Below, piece after piece: positions 16,259-24,627 of a DNA stretch of 64,000 nt. The notes below the pieces were generated by a model that saw nothing but the letters and a program-made list of their open reading frames with translations, ran no database searches and was not told the DNA's origin. Made by a program: the position numbers and the translations under genes. Position 1 is the first letter of the stretch; each line of letters begins with the position of its first letter. This DNA comes from Victivallales bacterium. Its GTDB lineage: Bacteria > Verrucomicrobiota > Lentisphaeria > Oligosphaerales > Oligosphaeraceae. The stretch lies in assembly GCA_017535315.1 (NCBI GenBank), contig JAFXUD010000003.1:87114-151113 (forward strand), given 5' to 3'.

Positions 16259-19015
16259 ATGCTGTTTGCGCGTCCATATCTGCTGGCGCTTCTGGTCCCA
16301 TTGCTGTATGTATGCTGGCGTTTTCGCCATGCCAACCGCTTTGTCACCTTGCTGCGGACGTTGTTGTTTGTCTCACTGGTGCTGGCTGTGGCGGGATTGA
16401 CCTGGCGGATGTCCTCCAGGGCGGGCTATTGCATTGCCTTGGTGGATCGCAGCCGCTCCATGCCAAAGAGTGCCACGGACGGGGCGATTGCCTTCCTGAA
16501 GGAGATGGAGGCCACGCGACCCGAGGGGACGCGTTTGGGCGTCCTCGGCTATTCCGCGAAAACCACTGTTGAAAAACAGGCGGATGAGACACCCTTCGTT
16601 GGCTTGGATGCATTTGTGGAGGATATGGATGCGAGCTTTCTGGCGGACACCTTGGAGGATGCGCTGAAGATGATCCCCATGGATGCCGCGGCCCGCATCA
16701 TCATTCTGGGCGATGGCCAGTGGAACGGCAGGATGCTGGACCACGCATTTGCGGATGCAACCGTCCGCGGTATTCCTGTGGATTATCGCATCTGGCAGTC
16801 GGATTATGGTCATGATCCAGCCATTGAGGAGATTCATGCTCCTGTTTCCGTTTTCCCTGGTGAAAGCTATGTGTTGGAATGCATGGCGAAATCCCCTGTG
16901 GAATGCAAGGCTCTCCTGAAGCTTCGCAAGGACAACGGCCCATGGAGCGAACGTGCGGTTACATTGCACAAGGGAATGAACTCCATCAGTTGGAGCGACA
17001 AGGCAGAACAGGTCGGGACGGCGGTTTACGAGGCTATTCTGGAGACCCCCGATATCCAGGACAGCTATTCGCAGAACAACCGTGCTGTGAAGATGGTGAC
17101 CGTCAACGGGAAAAAGTCCATCCTGGTCATTACGGAGTCGCCGTCAGGCAACTTATCCCGCATTCTTCGGGAACTTCAGTTTGAAGTGCATACTGAGCGT
17201 CCAACGCAGAAGCTGTTGTCGCCTGCCTTGTTGGCAACCTGCTCCTGCGTGGTGCTGGAAAATGTGTCGGCCTCGAAAATCGGTCGTGATGGATTGGAGC
17301 TTCTGTCCATGATGGTTGAGAAGGGAAGCGTTGGGCTGGTGATGACAGGAGGCAGAAACAGCTTTGCCAATGGCGGATACCACAAGTCGCCATTGGAGGA
17401 TCTTCTCCCAGTGCTGCTTCTTCAACGGGAGGAGGAGCGCAAGGCTCAGGTGGCGATGATGGTCGCATTGGACCGCTCTGGCAGCATGTCTGCTCCAGCT
17501 GGAAGCGTGACGAAGATGGATTTGGCGAATATGGCGGCTCTGGAGGTGTTCAACATGTTGAAGCCTGACGATGAATACGGGCTGCTGGCGGTGGATTCCT
17601 CCAGCCATCAGGTCCTGCCCCTTGCGAAGGTGGAGACGCAGGGGGATGCAGCGAGGAAGATAACCTCCATTGAATCGCAGGGGGGTGGAATCTTCACCTA
17701 TACGGCTTTGTTTGATGCCACGAAAATGCTGTTGACTTCCACCGCACAGGTGCGTCACCTGATTCTCTTTGCGGATGCTTCCGACGCCGAGGAGCCTGGC
17801 AAATATCGGGAACTGCTTGCGAAAGTCACTGCCGCAGGCATAACTGTCAGCACGATTGGCTTGGGCACGGAAAAGGATTGCGACGCCGCTTTTCTGATGG
17901 ACATTGCAAACCGCGGCAAGGGGCAGGTTTACTTTACCGAACGCCCCGACGACCTGCCGCGCGTCTTTGCAGAGGATACCTACAAAGTGACGTTTAACAC
18001 CTTCCTGGAGGGGACGGTTTCCAGCACGGTGTTGACTGCCATGAAGGAGATTTCCAATACTGTTCATGGCGAGTTTTCCTTTGGCGGGTACAATTTGGTT
18101 TACCCACGCAAGGGTGTTCCGATTGCGATGGTGTCAAAAGATGAAAACCAGGGGTGCTTGTGCGCCTATCATCATGTCGGCCTGGGGCGATGCGCCATCC
18201 TTGCCTTTGAAGTGGATGGAGAGTTCACGGGGGATTTCGCCTCCCATCCACAGGCGGCATCCCTGCTTGGAAGCGTTGTCAACTGGGCCAATATGCGCCA
18301 GGACGATACGGACGAGTACCTGATTTCACAGAGCGTGAAGAATGGAAGGATGCACTTGGAACTTGCCCTGGATCCATCACGAAAGAGCGATCCGTTTGCG
18401 GAAACTCCCGAAATATCCACAATCGTCTGGCAGAAAGGCGCACAGCCTGTGACGCAGAAGATGCAGTTTAAATGGACGTCGCCCGATCGGCTGGAGGCCG
18501 ACATCCCCATGTCTGGAATTAAATCCTATCTGCCTGGCGTCGTCATCAATGGAAAGAGCGTTCCGTTGCCACCGACGGCGTTGCCCTATTCGCCTGAATA
18601 TGTCATAGACGAAAACGCACCTGCACGGCTGGTGGAACTGGCGCGAATGACAGGCGGTTTTGAACGCCTTCGCGCAAAACAGGTTTGGGAACGCATCATC
18701 CAGAAGAAGAAATATGCCGATACGATGCCGTTTTTTGCACTGCTTTCCGTGATTCTGCTTTTGCTGGAGGTGGCAGAACGCCGTTTCATGCTTCTGAACC
18801 GACTGGCAGGACGCATCCCTTCCGTATCCCCTGCAAGGCTTTTTTCGCCTTATTCTCCGAAAACAGCGAAAGCAATTGGACGCAAAGCCAAACCTGCGGC
18901 AATGCCGCATGAGAACCAAGAGGATATTCATGAAACCCTGAAAAACGTAGAGCCTTCTGGCACGCAGGAGGATTCTCCGCTTTCCGATGCGCTGAAGCGC
19001 GCTTCCAGGCACTAA
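16259..19015 (+). CDS. Membrane-anchored protein with two von Willebrand A domains
   Basis: A 918-residue protein. Two N-terminal transmembrane helices (residues 4-20 and 32-48) precede a first VWA-like domain (MIDAS-like LVDRSRSMPKS near residue 60) and a second, clearer one near residue 400 (VALDRSGSMSAPAG). A Gly-rich GLVMTGGRNSFANGGY segment between them matches the glutamine-amidotransferase-like fold seen in related PVC and planctomycete proteins. A last helix lies near residue 820 (PFFALLSVILLLLEVAE) with a basic tail. The architecture resembles Bat-type VWA proteins. It may scaffold an envelope complex; no direct function can be assigned. Confidence 0.75.
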   Translation: MLFARPYLLALLVPLLYVCWRFRHANRFVTLLRTLLFVSLVLAVAGLTWRMSSRAGYCIALVDRSRSMPKSATDGAIAFLKEMEATRPEGTRLGVLGYSAKTTVEKQADETPFVGLDAFVEDMDASFLADTLEDALKMIPMDAAARIIILGDGQWNGRMLDHAFADATVRGIPVDYRIWQSDYGHDPAIEEIHAPVSVFPGESYVLECMAKSPVECKALLKLRKDNGPWSERAVTLHKGMNSISWSDKAEQVGTAVYEAILETPDIQDSYSQNNRAVKMVTVNGKKSILVITESPSGNLSRILRELQFEVHTERPTQKLLSPALLATCSCVVLENVSASKIGRDGLELLSMMVEKGSVGLVMTGGRNSFANGGYHKSPLEDLLPVLLLQREEERKAQVAMMVALDRSGSMSAPAGSVTKMDLANMAALEVFNMLKPDDEYGLLAVDSSSHQVLPLAKVETQGDAARKITSIESQGGGIFTYTALFDATKMLLTSTAQVRHLILFADASDAEEPGKYRELLAKVTAAGITVSTIGLGTEKDCDAAFLMDIANRGKGQVYFTERPDDLPRVFAEDTYKVTFNTFLEGTVSSTVLTAMKEISNTVHGEFSFGGYNLVYPRKGVPIAMVSKDENQGCLCAYHHVGLGRCAILAFEVDGEFTGDFASHPQAASLLGSVVNWANMRQDDTDEYLISQSVKNGRMHLELALDPSRKSDPFAETPEISTIVWQKGAQPVTQKMQFKWTSPDRLEADIPMSGIKSYLPGVVINGKSVPLPPTALPYSPEYVIDENAPARLVELARMTGGFERLRAKQVWERIIQKKKYADTMPFFALLSVILLLLEVAERRFMLLNRLAGRIPSVSPARLFSPYSPKTAKAIGRKAKPAAMPHENQEDIHETLKNVEPSGTQEDSPLSDALKRASRH

Positions 19016-19057
19016 AACTCTGATGCACGCAGCACGTGCATAAAAAAGGAGAAAAAC

Positions 19058-20092
19058 ATGTGTACATTAGCAGCCTATATAGGCACAGAACAGGCGGCTC
19101 CGATTCTACTCAGAATGATGGGCAACGAGATTGGCTATGCGAGCGGGCACTACACGGGTCTAGCAACCATCCACGAGGGGAAATTGTACTATGCAAAAGT
19201 GTGCGGCGACCTTGATGAACTTCTGCGTCGCACGGACGCGATGAACCTGCCTGGCACGGTGGGCATCATCCACAGCCGCACGCCTGGCATTCCCTCCGAC
19301 GAGTGGGCGCACCCCTTCATCTCTACTCATGAGGAGGTTGCGTATGTGGCCAACGGAGCGGCGGGCATGTTCGATGGGACTCGCGATTTTGCCTCGATTT
19401 ACAATCGTCTAACGGCGGCGGGGGATGTGTTCCGCACGGTGACGGACGACCCGAATGTCTCCAAATCCTATCCGCGCACTCCCGACGGACGTGCCATCCA
19501 CACCAGCGACCTGCTGTGCGGGATGATAGCCGAGAACCACCTGCGCAAGGGAATGGACTTGCCTGCGGCGATGGGAGCGGCCTATATGGAGGCACCGTCG
19601 GAGGTTGTCGGGCTGAGCGTCTCCGTGAAAGAGCCCGATTCCGTGGCGGCCTGCCGCATCTGCATGCCCCTGATGTGGGGACGCAAGAACGGCGCGGGCT
19701 ATCTGGCCACTACGGCACTGGCCTTCGAGGACGAGTACTTGGACAATATCAGCGCCGTACCTGCCGTCAGCACAGCCTGCCTGCGGCGGGACAGTGTCAC
19801 CTACAAGCCGCTTGGCGAACCGCTCTCCCGTATGTGCATCCCGATGCCCTGGGCGCAGGCAATACGGATTCTGGATGAAAAGATGGCGGACGGCCAGGAG
19901 CACCACATCGGCTGGCTCTACGGCAACCTCAAGTCCCTGTGGCCCCAGGGCACCATCCAGGAGGCCGCCATGCTTACCTTCCAGTACGTCCACGAAGAAG
20001 TCAAGGCGGGCCGCATGAAGGTCGTCAAGGGCACCATCAAGGCCAGTCTCCCTGGCGCTCTTGCCCCGAGGTGGTGTTTCAAGAGGGTATGA
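19058..20092 (+). CDS. Class II glutamine amidotransferase-domain (Ntn hydrolase) protein
   Basis: A 344-residue protein whose second residue is the N-terminal nucleophile cysteine (MCTLAAYIG). GIIHSRTPG corresponds to the conserved arginine loop of GlmS/PurF-type amidotransferases and VAYVANGAAGMFDG to the glutamine site. No synthase domain of GlmS or PurF is fused. It may hydrolyse glutamine for a partner encoded elsewhere or cleave another amide. GGAG upstream of the ATG supports the start. Downstream lies a decayed gene and a mobile element. Confidence 0.65.
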   Translation: MCTLAAYIGTEQAAPILLRMMGNEIGYASGHYTGLATIHEGKLYYAKVCGDLDELLRRTDAMNLPGTVGIIHSRTPGIPSDEWAHPFISTHEEVAYVANGAAGMFDGTRDFASIYNRLTAAGDVFRTVTDDPNVSKSYPRTPDGRAIHTSDLLCGMIAENHLRKGMDLPAAMGAAYMEAPSEVVGLSVSVKEPDSVAACRICMPLMWGRKNGAGYLATTALAFEDEYLDNISAVPAVSTACLRRDSVTYKPLGEPLSRMCIPMPWAQAIRILDEKMADGQEHHIGWLYGNLKSLWPQGTIQEAAMLTFQYVHEEVKAGRMKVVKGTIKASLPGALAPRWCFKRV

Positions 20093-20169
20093 TTTCAGCT
20101 CCAAAATACAGTGGAGTTTCCGAAAATGAGGCAATGAAACTTTAGAAAATGAGGCAATGGAACTCTAGA

Positions 20170-20842
20170 AAAGAATCAAGCAGACGCCCAAAAGACATTT
20201 TTGCGACCCTTCGCTTGCAGCGGCGCTCCTGGAGGGCGACAGAGCGTATGTTGATGCGTGACTTGCGAACGTTTGGTTTCCTGTTTGAATCCCTTGCACT
20301 GCGCGATCTCCAAATCTATGCAGAGTCATTAGATGCAAAACTTTTGGGAATTATATACTTTAGTTGCCGATTGGACTTTACCCACAGAGAAGAGCCGCGT
20401 AAGCGGCGGCAAGAGTATAGCCGTGGGTGGAGCGAAGCCGCGATAGCGGCGAAGCGAAACCCACGGTCAGATGCCCCCCAGTCTCCGTGCGCCTTGCCGC
20501 GTAGCGTAGCGAAGCGGCAAGGCGCATTTTGGCTATTGACCAGTGAGGGATAATTTCATCAGGAAACTCAAGTATATAATTTCCAAACTTTTCCACTACC
20601 AGGATTATGCAGGACAGGAAATAGATGCCGTTATCCAGTTTGACGATGGAAGATGGAGTGGCTTCGAAGTCAAACTTAACCCAGTGCAGGTGGATGAAGC
20701 AGCTGAGAGTATGTTGAAAATCGCCTCGCGTTTCCAGCACAACCCGCCAGTTTCCCTCGCTGTTATTGTCGGCAAAAGCGGTCTCGCCTATCGTCGTACC
20801 GATGGGGTCTATGTCCTCCCCCTCACTTCCTTGAAACCATAA
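20170..20842 (+). pseudogene. Decayed DUF4143-type AAA ATPase gene, split by a mobile element
   Basis: This is the C-terminal part of a DUF4143 ATPase: frame 1 reads KRIKQTPKRHFCDPSLAAAL (from about 20170), then a one-base shift near 20258 brings in DLRTFGFLFESLALRDLQIY up to DAKL, and after the inserted element the protein continues KLFHYQDYAGQEIDAVIQF to VYVLPLTSLKP. Removing the element plus one copy of AAACTTTT restores the frame exactly (DAKLFHYQDY). Everything upstream of the TPKRHF segment is missing. Hence three separate lesions: 5' truncation, frameshift and insertion. Intact relatives have an ATPase domain and a DUF4143 nuclease-like C-terminus, of unclear cellular role. Confidence 0.85.
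20346..20584. mobile_element. Family-1 MITE-like element, copy A, with 8-bp target duplication
   Basis: A 239-bp element flanked by perfect direct repeats AAACTTTT (20338-20345 and 20585-20592). The ends are inverted repeats: GGGAATTATATACTT at the left and the complement of GGAAATTATATACTT at the right. The interior is GC-rich with nested hairpins, for example a perfect 12-bp stem GCGCCTTGCCGC / GCGGCAAGGCGC and an eight-base stem CCGTGGGT / ACCCACGG. It has no transposase gene. The host gene frame is restored if the element and one repeat are removed, which fixes both borders to the base. Confidence 0.85.
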
Positions 20843-20876
20843 TGCTTGTTTTCTCCAATAACTCTGGGAAACATGA

Positions 20877-20904
20877 TTGACGAAGATGGTTTTTGTATTA
20901 TATT
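20877..20904 (+). promoter_or_regulatory. Sigma70-type promoter upstream of the metal-binding protein gene
   Basis: TTGACG (20877-20882), 16 bp, TATATT (20899-20904). Initiation near 20911 would give a leader of about 100 nt that contains a hairpin repeat copy, then the gene at 21011 and possibly hisD and argS. Confidence 0.6.
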
Positions 20905-20923
20905 GAAGTAAAAGAAGCTTTCA

Positions 20924-20974
20924 CCGTGCTGAAGCACGGCGCACAGCGGATGCAGGGGCGCGGGGGCGGCCCCC
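20924..20974 (+). repeat. GCACAG-hairpin repeat copy in a 5' leader
   Basis: A perfect 7-bp hairpin with two-base loop (CCGTGCT-GA-AGCACGG, 20924-20939) is followed by CGCACAG, then by a second hairpin (arms 20962-20967 and 20969-20974). The order hairpin, GCACAG, second hairpin, GTCNTTTG parallels the copy at 27792. It lies between a promoter and the start codon at 21011, so it should be transcribed. Confidence 0.55.
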
Positions 20975-21010
20975 GTCCTTTGCAGCCCGCGGTTCCTCCC
21001 AAAAAACACT

Positions 21011-21433
21011 ATGAACATACCCTTGGAAAGAATAGAGGGGCGCAAGTTTTGCGTCGTTTTTGTGAAGACCGTTGATGAGGTGCACGGCAAGGTGCAGTTG
21101 CAATGTATGCGTGGGCGCGCTAGCGTCGATAGGGGCAAGGTCAGCATCATTGACGAATCTGGATGTACCTTCACGGTGCCAGGTACGGCAGTGAAGAACA
21201 TTCTGCCCAGCGATGGCACTGCACTGCTCAAGGATGCGGAGTTTTTCTGCTTCGTCAAGGTTGACCCTTCCATCCAACTGGTCACCAAAAATGATGACGA
21301 CCTGCTCATCCACGACATCGACGACGATGATGAATGTGACTGTGGCCATGAACACCACCATCATGGCGAGTGCGACTGCGGGCACGACCACCCCGACCAC
21401 CACCATGACGGTTGCGGATGCAAGGAGAAGTGA
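21011..21433 (+). CDS. Small protein with His/Cys/Asp-rich metal-binding tail
   Basis: A 140-residue protein. The first 95 residues form a compact domain of no recognised family (RKFCVVFVKTVDEVHGK...). The last 40 residues are metal-binding in composition: a run of Asp (HDIDDDDE), then ECDCGHEHHHHGECDCGHDH and PDHHHDGCGC. Similar His-rich tails in nickel or zinc chaperones (HypB, SlyD, CooJ types) bind several metal ions. The gene has its own promoter with a structured leader, and hisD follows 30 bases downstream; histidinol dehydrogenase is a zinc enzyme, so a metal supply role is conceivable but only inferred. No clear Shine-Dalgarno is seen. Confidence 0.65.
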   Translation: MNIPLERIEGRKFCVVFVKTVDEVHGKVQLQCMRGRASVDRGKVSIIDESGCTFTVPGTAVKNILPSDGTALLKDAEFFCFVKVDPSIQLVTKNDDDLLIHDIDDDDECDCGHEHHHHGECDCGHDHPDHHHDGCGCKEK

Positions 21434-21463
21434 AACCATATTCTAAAACCATAAGATACAATT

Positions 21464-22756
21464 ATGCAAGTTATTCGATTTGATTCACCTTCTTTCCAGG
21501 AGGAGCTTTCCCCGTTGTTGAAGCGCAGCTCCTTCAACCCTGATATTGACAAAAGCGTGGCGGCCATCATTGCCGACGTGAAGGCTCGCGGTGACGCGGC
21601 ACTTTGCGACTACGCACAACGTTTCGACCATGCGACCTTGACGCCCTCGCAGTTCGAGGTCACGGCGGCGGAGTTTGCCGAAGCGGAAGCGCTGGTTTCC
21701 GAAAACGTGAAGACCGCCATCCGTACGGCCTACGAGCACATCGTGGCCTTCTCCAGCCAGCGGATACCGCAGGAGTGGAGTTTCAGTCCCAGGGCTGGCG
21801 TGACCCTTGGCGAAAAGTTTACCCCGATTGACAGGGTAGGGTGCTATATTCCTGGCGGGACGGCTCCGCTCATCTCGACGGTCATCCACACCGTCGGCAT
21901 CGCCTCCACTGCAGGCGTGAAAGAGATTATCGTCGTGACGCCGCCAGGCAAGGATGGCGGCAAGGTGAACCCAGCGTTGCTGTTTGCCTGCAAGACCGCA
22001 GGTGTAACGAAGGTCTATCGTCTGGGCGGTGTCTATGGCGTGGCGGCTCTGGCTCTCGGTACGGAAACAGTGCCCAAGGTGGAGAAAATCGTCGGCCCTG
22101 GCAATGCATACGTCACTGCCGCCAAGCGCCAGCTCTACGGCGAGGTGGCACTGGATTTGGTGGCAGGCCCATCGGAAATCATGGTTGTGGCGGATAAGAC
22201 GGCGAAACCTGCCTTCATCGCGGCGGACTTGCTCTCGCAGGCGGAGCACGGCTCTGGCTTTGAGCAGGCCGTGATGGTCACGACAGAGCCGTCGCTGATT
22301 GATGCCGTGCAGGCTGAACTGGCGGCGCAAAGCGCGCAGCTCTCCCGTCTGGAGTGCGTTCGCAAGGTGCTGGCGAATGGCGTGTTCCTGATTCTCGCGA
22401 AAGACATCGACCAGGCGACGGAACTGGCGGGCAAGTACGCCCCCGAGCACCTGGAGATGATGACGGAGAATCCACGTGAAAACGCTGCAAAGGTGCGAGC
22501 GGCAGGCGCCATCTTCCTTGGTCCATGGACACCCGAGCCCGTAGGCGACTTTGTCGCAGGCCCGAGCCACGTGCTGCCGACTGGCGGCGCGGCGCGCTAC
22601 TTCAGTGGTCTGACGGTGGAGATGTTCTTCCGACGCACCTCGCTGGTCGAATACAGCCAGGATGCCTTGATGACCGATCTGCCGCACATTGAGTGTTTCG
22701 CCAAGTGCGAGGGACTCGACGGCCATGGGCGCAGTGCCACCATCCGTAGAGGGTAG
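21464..22756 (+). CDS. hisD: Histidinol dehydrogenase
   Basis: A 430-residue enzyme catalysing the last two oxidations of histidine biosynthesis with NAD+. Family landmarks are VGCYIPGGTAPLISTVIHT, GPGNAYVTAAKRQLYG, AGPSEIMVVAD, the zinc-site loop AEHGSGFEQAV and the catalytic Glu-His in YAPEHLEMM, ending with GPSHVLPTGGAARYFSGL. Length and order are normal. No other his gene is nearby, so the pathway is dispersed in this genome. Confidence 0.95.
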   Translation: MQVIRFDSPSFQEELSPLLKRSSFNPDIDKSVAAIIADVKARGDAALCDYAQRFDHATLTPSQFEVTAAEFAEAEALVSENVKTAIRTAYEHIVAFSSQRIPQEWSFSPRAGVTLGEKFTPIDRVGCYIPGGTAPLISTVIHTVGIASTAGVKEIIVVTPPGKDGGKVNPALLFACKTAGVTKVYRLGGVYGVAALALGTETVPKVEKIVGPGNAYVTAAKRQLYGEVALDLVAGPSEIMVVADKTAKPAFIAADLLSQAEHGSGFEQAVMVTTEPSLIDAVQAELAAQSAQLSRLECVRKVLANGVFLILAKDIDQATELAGKYAPEHLEMMTENPRENAAKVRAAGAIFLGPWTPEPVGDFVAGPSHVLPTGGAARYFSGLTVEMFFRRTSLVEYSQDALMTDLPHIECFAKCEGLDGHGRSATIRRG

Positions 22757-22830
22757 ATGATCTAGATTTCTAGATTGTCTAGTAGGAGACTTCTAGAGTA
22801 TCGTAGTTTCAACCACAAACGACATATAAC

Positions 22831-24618
22831 ATGAGATTTCTTTTTACTGAGCGTCTTCAAGCTGCCTTGCAGCAGCAGTTTTCCGTAGCCTCCCTGCCCA
22901 TCCAGGTGGATTTGTGCCCCGCCAATTTCACGGGTGATGTGACCATCTCCTGCTTCCCATTTGCGAAGTTGCTGAAGCGCAACCCAATGGAGTTGGCGCA
23001 GCAGGTGAGCGAGTTGTTGAAGGCGGATGAAGACGTGGAGGCGGTTGAAACCGTCAAGGCGTTCGTGAATGTGACGCTGAAGCCTGTCGCCTTGATGCGG
23101 GATACCGTGCAGAATCTGGAGGCGTTGCTGACGCAGGTGCCTTTGCCAGAGTCAGAACGCCGCCGCATCCTCATCGAATTCTCCGCGCCCAACACCAACA
23201 AGCCGCAGCATCTGGGGCACGTCCGCAACAACTCCGTTGGCATGGCAACGGCCACGATTTTGGAGCGTGCGGGACACAAGGTCTTCCGCGTGAACCTCGT
23301 CAACGACCGAGGCGTCCACATCTGCAAGTCCATGATCGCCTATCAGCGGTTTGGCAACGGCGTGACGCCTGAATCAGCGGGCAAGAAGGGCGACCACCTT
23401 GTCGGCGACTTCTATGTTGCGTTCGATAAGGAGTACAGGCGGCAGCTGGCCGAGCTTCGCGAGGCAAAGCCCGAACTGAAAGAGAAGACCGATGACGAAC
23501 TTTTCCTGGAGACGGAAATCGGACGCGCCGCGCAGGACATGCTGAAGGCATGGGAGGATGGCGACGAAAATGTGCGCGCCCTCTGGAAGACCATGAACGG
23601 CTGGGTTTTCGATGGCTTCGCCGAAACCTATAAACGCATGGGCATCCGCTTCGAGAAGACCTACCTGGAGAGCCAGACCTACATGCTCGGCAAGGACATC
23701 ATCCAGGCGGGCTTCGAGAAGGGCGTCTTCAAGAAGCGCGATGACGGCGCTATGATCATCGAGTTTGCGGACAAGTCGCTCGGCACGAAGGTCGTCCTGC
23801 GCAGCGATGGCACCAGCGTCTATGTCACACAGGACATCGGGACGACCCTGCTCAAGCAAAAGGACTTCGAGCCTAACCAGCAGATTTGGGTGGTTGGCGA
23901 TGAGCAGATCCGTCATTTCAAGGTGCTCTTCGCCATTCTCAAGGCACTGGGCTATGCCTGGGCGGACAAGCTGACCCACATGGCATACGGCATGGTGAAC
24001 CTCCCCAGCGGCAAGATGAAGAGTCGCGAGGGCACTGTCGTGGATGCCGACGACCTCTTTGACGAGATGGCTGAGCTGGCGCGCGCGGCCACACTGGAGA
24101 AGGCAGGCGGTGTCGCACCCGACAATCTGGAGGAGCGCGCAGATGTCATTAGCATGGCAGCCCTCAAGTTCATGTTGCTCAAGGTCAACCCCAAGACCAC
24201 GATTATGTTCGACCCGCAGGCTTCAATCAAGTTCGAGGGCGACACGGGCCCCTACGTGCTCTACGCCTACGCACGCATCAGCTCCATGCTTCGCAAGGCG
24301 GCGGAAACCGCACCCTTCTCAGAGGAGGGCGTTGATTGGTCGCTGCTGACGGACAAGACCGAGAAGGCCTTGGCGCTGCGCTGCTCCCTCTTCCCCGAGG
24401 CGGTACAGAAGGCGGCCCGCGAACTGGATTCCTCCACGTTGGCAGGCTACCTCTTGGATTTGGCCAAGGACTTCAATAGCTTCTACCGCAACTGCCCCGC
24501 TTTGAACGCCCCCACGCCAGAACTTCGCCAGGCGCGCCTGGCTCTTTCCGCGCGTGTTCGCACCATCCTGAAAGACGGTCTTAATACCTTGACAATTAAT
24601 ACACTTGAAAGTATGTGA
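22831..24618 (+). CDS. argS: Arginyl-tRNA synthetase
   Basis: A 595-residue class I synthetase. It has the N-terminal additional domain, the HIGH-type motif as NKPQHLGHVRNNSVG, the KMSKS loop position as GKMKSREGTVVDADDL, and the C-terminal DALR anticodon-binding domain (SSMLRKAAETAPFS onward). The variant KMSKS is usual for ArgRS. The 74-bp gap before it contains TCTAGAT-type short repeats only. The downstream gene starts 9 bases after its stop. Confidence 0.95.
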   Translation: MRFLFTERLQAALQQQFSVASLPIQVDLCPANFTGDVTISCFPFAKLLKRNPMELAQQVSELLKADEDVEAVETVKAFVNVTLKPVALMRDTVQNLEALLTQVPLPESERRRILIEFSAPNTNKPQHLGHVRNNSVGMATATILERAGHKVFRVNLVNDRGVHICKSMIAYQRFGNGVTPESAGKKGDHLVGDFYVAFDKEYRRQLAELREAKPELKEKTDDELFLETEIGRAAQDMLKAWEDGDENVRALWKTMNGWVFDGFAETYKRMGIRFEKTYLESQTYMLGKDIIQAGFEKGVFKKRDDGAMIIEFADKSLGTKVVLRSDGTSVYVTQDIGTTLLKQKDFEPNQQIWVVGDEQIRHFKVLFAILKALGYAWADKLTHMAYGMVNLPSGKMKSREGTVVDADDLFDEMAELARAATLEKAGGVAPDNLEERADVISMAALKFMLLKVNPKTTIMFDPQASIKFEGDTGPYVLYAYARISSMLRKAAETAPFSEEGVDWSLLTDKTEKALALRCSLFPEAVQKAARELDSSTLAGYLLDLAKDFNSFYRNCPALNAPTPELRQARLALSARVRTILKDGLNTLTINTLESM

Positions 24619-24627
24619 GGATTCACT

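Noticed and set aside
20149..20553. A 134-codon frame read as an intact small gene.
   Set aside because: Its middle and end are translated mobile element; only residues up to DAKL belong to the DUF4143 remnant.
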